64,000 nt of DNA from Actinernus sp. WN-2022. Its lineage: Eukaryota > Cnidaria > Anthozoa > Actiniaria > Actinernidae. The stretch spans positions 136,854,365 to 136,918,364 of the forward strand of contig JAOWCC010001634.1 in the NCBI GenBank assembly GCA_030867875.1, written 5' to 3'. A program made the position numbers and the translations under genes. The notes beneath the pieces were generated by a model, which ran no database searches, was not told the DNA's origin, and saw only the letters and a list, made by a program, of their open reading frames with translations. Numbering within the stretch: the first letter of the stretch is position 1; each line of letters begins with the position of its first letter. Of the stretch, positions 61,735 through 64,000 are shown piece by piece.

Positions 61735-62636
61735 ATGGATGCTAAACTTGCGAATATCTTCTATGGTCCTATGGGCTATTGGAAAGGTTATGCTGCAATT
61801 GGTAAGTTATCGGCGGCTGCAAAGGTATCGGAAGATGAAACTAAGAGTTGGTTGGAGAAACAAGCACTATGGCAAATATACTTACCACCACCACGATATA
61901 TACCATGACCACATTGGACTGTATCGAAACCAAATGAGGTTCATCAAGCTGATTTGATATTTCTACCTCATGATAGACCTGGACGTGGAAGGAAACTATA
62001 TAAGTATGCTTTAGTGGTAATCGACGTTGCTTCTCGATATAAAGAATCTGAACCATTAGCATCGAAAGATAGTGGTGAAGTGTCTGCAGATTTTGAACGA
62101 ATATACGAGCGTTAAGTCCATTAGAATGGCCAAAAACATTACAAATAGATCCTGGTAGAGAATTCATGGGACGTATGTCTGAAACATTAGAACTACATGG
62201 TACTAAAGTCCAACGAGGTGAAGCCGGTCATCATAGGGCACAAAGTTTTGTCGAACGAGCAAATAGAACGATAGCTGAAAGATTATTTGGATATCAATAT
62301 GCAAAAGAGATGGTACTTACATCTGAAGGATCGGATGCGCGTAGTAGAGAATGGGTATTGAAGCTTCCTGATGTTATCAAGGCTATGAACAATGAAGTTA
62401 CTCGACTAACAGGTAAGGAGCCTTCAAATTCTATAGAGGCACAACAAGTAAACATAAAGACTCCTACATATTCTCGAATTATTGGATTGAAAGAAAAACG
62501 ACTACCATTCGATGTTTTAGTTCGATATCTATACTCACCGGGAGAATTGGAAGGTGGAGTAAAACGAGCAACTGATCCTGTATGGAGTTTACAGACATGT
62601 ACTTACGGCCGAGAGGTTAAAGTGAGGACGGAATAA
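61735..62636 (+). pseudogene. Polinton/retroviral-type DDE integrase, broken
   Basis: From ATG 61735 an N-terminal helical region precedes the rve core. The catalytic triad is visible as HQADLIFL (Asp), IDPGREF (Asp) and SFVERANR (Glu), with ALVVIDVASRYKE around the first strand. A TGA at 61906-61908 interrupts the N-terminal part and a frame change near 62113 splits the core. The C-terminal chromodomain-like region usual in Polinton integrases is absent; the frame ends at 62636. It would have inserted the element into host DNA. It is preceded by ACATAGATATATA. Confidence 0.88.
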
Positions 62637-63106
62637 TTATAACATTGCTAATTAATTCTGCGGGAGAGCGATTGTGATTGGCTTTTGACAAATCGGTTTG
62701 GGAATACTCTACTCCCACATCACATGAAGCACATGTCAATCACTGTCAACTGCTCGCTTCATGGGAATACTGGACTCCCAAAGCTCGTTAAAGAAGGTCA
62801 TCACACGAACTAATGTTGTTATATCAGAAGCCCGTTTGTCATTACCGCCCCTGAAATTCAAAAGCGTCTGTTCGTCTGTTCGATCTTGTTATTTCCATGG
62901 TGGGCCAATTACACAGATTCAGACTTAAAACTTATCAATTCGAAGTTTAAGATACCTTGTCTTTGTAAATTTTGGGTTAAATCCATGATTCGAATCGCCG
63001 CTTAGTTTATCTCTGAGAAATTAAAGAATCGTGTTGGTTTACTTTTTCCTATGAATCGTATAAAACGGAGAAAGTTATAACTTTGAGATCGCCGGTGCGA
63101 TGTTTT
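62637..63106. other. Right flank of the virus-like element, no gene
   Basis: It contains GGGAATACT-CTACTCCCA-like inverted words at about 62700-62780 and otherwise featureless AT-rich DNA. No inverse of the left-flank sequence was found. Confidence 0.5.
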
Positions 63107-64000
63107 TAGCTTTTAAATACTTCTAGAGCACGTACGAACATGAGCAACGTCTCAATTTGAAGCTTGAATTATTCTGAATACAACGTTATGATTTGCTTTT
63201 GACGAGCTAAGTTTATAGTTTATATTTAATGTTCTCTAAGATTTGTTTTGTCGCGTTTGACTTTACTCAGCTTTGGATTGAATGGACTTTGCCGCCAACT
63301 CTGCCTGGGAGATTTTTTTAGCGTTTAAGTATTTCTAGAGAACGTACGAACATGAGCAACGTCTCAATTTGAAGCTTGAATTATTCTGAATACAACGTTA
63401 TGATTTGCTTTTGACGCGCTAAGATTATAGTTTTTTATTTAAAGCTCACTAAGATTTGTTTTGTCGCGGTTGCCTTTTACTCAGCTTTAGTTGGAACGGT
63501 CCTTTGCCGCCAACTCGGCTGGGCGAATTTTTTAGCTTTTAGATACTTCTAGAGCACGTACGAACATGAGCAACGTATCAATTTGAAGCTTGAAATATTT
63601 CAAACATAAGTTTAACAATTGCTTATGACGCACAAATGTTATTTTACAGGTATTTTGATCTTTGGTTTTGAACTTAACGGCACAATGGCGTAGCACCATA
63701 GTTTTTATTCAATACTTTCTAAGATTTGTATTGTCGCCGCGCTTGATTTCAATTCGGCTTTAGTTTGAATGGACTCTGCCGCCAACAGCCGTACGTTTAA
63801 ATCCTTCTAGAGCACGTACGAAAATCAGTGACGTCTCATTTTGAAGCTTGGAATATCTTGAACTCAACTTTATGATATATGTTTGACGCGCAACATCATA
63901 GTTTTTATTCAATACTTTCTAAGATTTGTTTTGTTGCCGCGCTTGATTTCAACTAGGCTTTAGTTTGAATGGAATCTGCCGCCAACAGCCGTACGATTTG
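63107..64000 (+). repeat. Tandem repeat of about 210-260 bp running off the right end
   Basis: TTCTAGAGCACGTACGAACA followed by TGAGCAACGTCTCAATTTGA recurs at about 63120, 63335, 63545 and 63805. Each is followed by CTAAGATTTGTTTTGTCGC and CTTTGCCGCCAAC-like segments. Four-plus diverged units, non-coding. Confidence 0.9.

Larger units (their letters stand above)
42260..62636. mobile_element. Integrated virus-like element related to Polintons/adintoviruses/Polinton-like viruses, decayed
   Basis: Intron-free, mostly overlapping ORFs in a style unlike the host DNA: Cys-rich proteins, membrane protein, penton-like protein, large protein of unknown function, predicted major capsid protein, A32-type ATPase, four small proteins and a DDE integrase. 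Minus the 9.6-kb insertion it spans about 10.8 kb. A capsid protein plus packaging ATPase plus retroviral-type integrase is the hallmark of Polinton-like viruses. The usual protein-primed family B polymerase and a maturation protease are not seen. I found no terminal inverted repeats near 42.2 or 62.7 kb, so the ends may be lost. One stop codon and frameshifts in several genes show it is no longer functional. Confidence 0.85.

Noticed and set aside
42260..62636. Terminal inverted repeats of the virus-like element
   Set aside because: I compared the flanks near 42.2 and 62.7 kb and found no convincing inverse match; the ends may be lost or outside what I can align by eye.

Overview
The window is animal nuclear DNA: AT-rich, intron-rich, loaded with inverted-repeat (foldback) transposons, tRNA-headed SINEs and minisatellites. 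Two intron-containing host genes can be assembled exon by exon, so this is neither a bacterial nor a free viral genome. A cnidarian, probably an anthozoan, fits best. That rests on the SINE body, the intron-bearing DIRS-type retroelement and the style of the Polinton-like element. It is an inference; a sponge or another invertebrate is not excluded.

Layout. (1) 1-20,642, minus strand: the first nine coding exons of POLR3B, the second-largest RNA polymerase III subunit (RPC2). The gene runs off the left end. Its introns hold two minisatellites (38-bp unit at 1-800, 20-bp unit at 15,420-17,105), many foldback/MITE elements and several tRNA-derived Pol III promoter elements. (2) 20,643-22,991: the region between POLR3B and a divergently transcribed gene. 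It holds a copy of a DNA-transposon family and a possible remnant of its coding region. (3) 22,992-29,838, plus strand: a Kelch-like CUL3 adaptor of the KLHL2/KLHL3 type (BTB, BACK, six Kelch repeats) in four visible exons. (4) 29,839-32,854: intergenic MITEs and a 61-bp tandem repeat. (5) 32,855-38,990: a tyrosine-recombinase (DIRS/Ngaro/PAT-like) retrotransposon with split direct repeats, gag with a zinc knuckle, RT, RNase H and a tyrosine recombinase. It is broken by two later insertions and at least two frameshifts. (6) 38,991-42,260: MITEs and a disrupted ORF.

(7) About 42,260-62,636: a decayed, integrated virus-like element related to Polintons/adintoviruses/Polinton-like viruses. It has closely packed, overlapping, intron-free genes: zinc-binding proteins, a membrane protein, a penton-like protein, a large protein of unknown function, a predicted major capsid protein, an A32-type packaging ATPase, several small membrane proteins and a DDE retroviral-type integrase. 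No protein-primed DNA polymerase B gene is visible. Two intergenic hairpins flanked by A and T runs look like viral 3'-end signals. (8) A second mobile element of about 9.6 kb (47,447-57,064) has inserted near the 3' end of the large viral gene. Its ends begin CCCTTACCAAA, and both flanks carry arrays rich in CCCATATGGG-like words. The lost C-terminal tail of the viral gene, including a transmembrane segment, is found on the far side at 57,067-57,191. With the 9.6 kb removed, the viral element is only about 10.8 kb. (9) 62,640-64,000: non-coding DNA ending in a roughly 210-bp tandem repeat that runs off the right end.

How the parts relate: the host genes are ordinary conserved genes. The rest is a stack of nested insertions whose order can be read: virus-like element, then the 9.6-kb element inside it, then MITEs inside that; and DIRS element, then a TGGT-flanked element and a retroposon inside it. 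The most unusual items are the polymerase-less virus-like element with its split gene and hairpin terminators, the CATATG-array element, the internal circle-type junction inside the DIRS gag, and a transposon family defined by a repeated CGGAG motif with a possible coding remnant.
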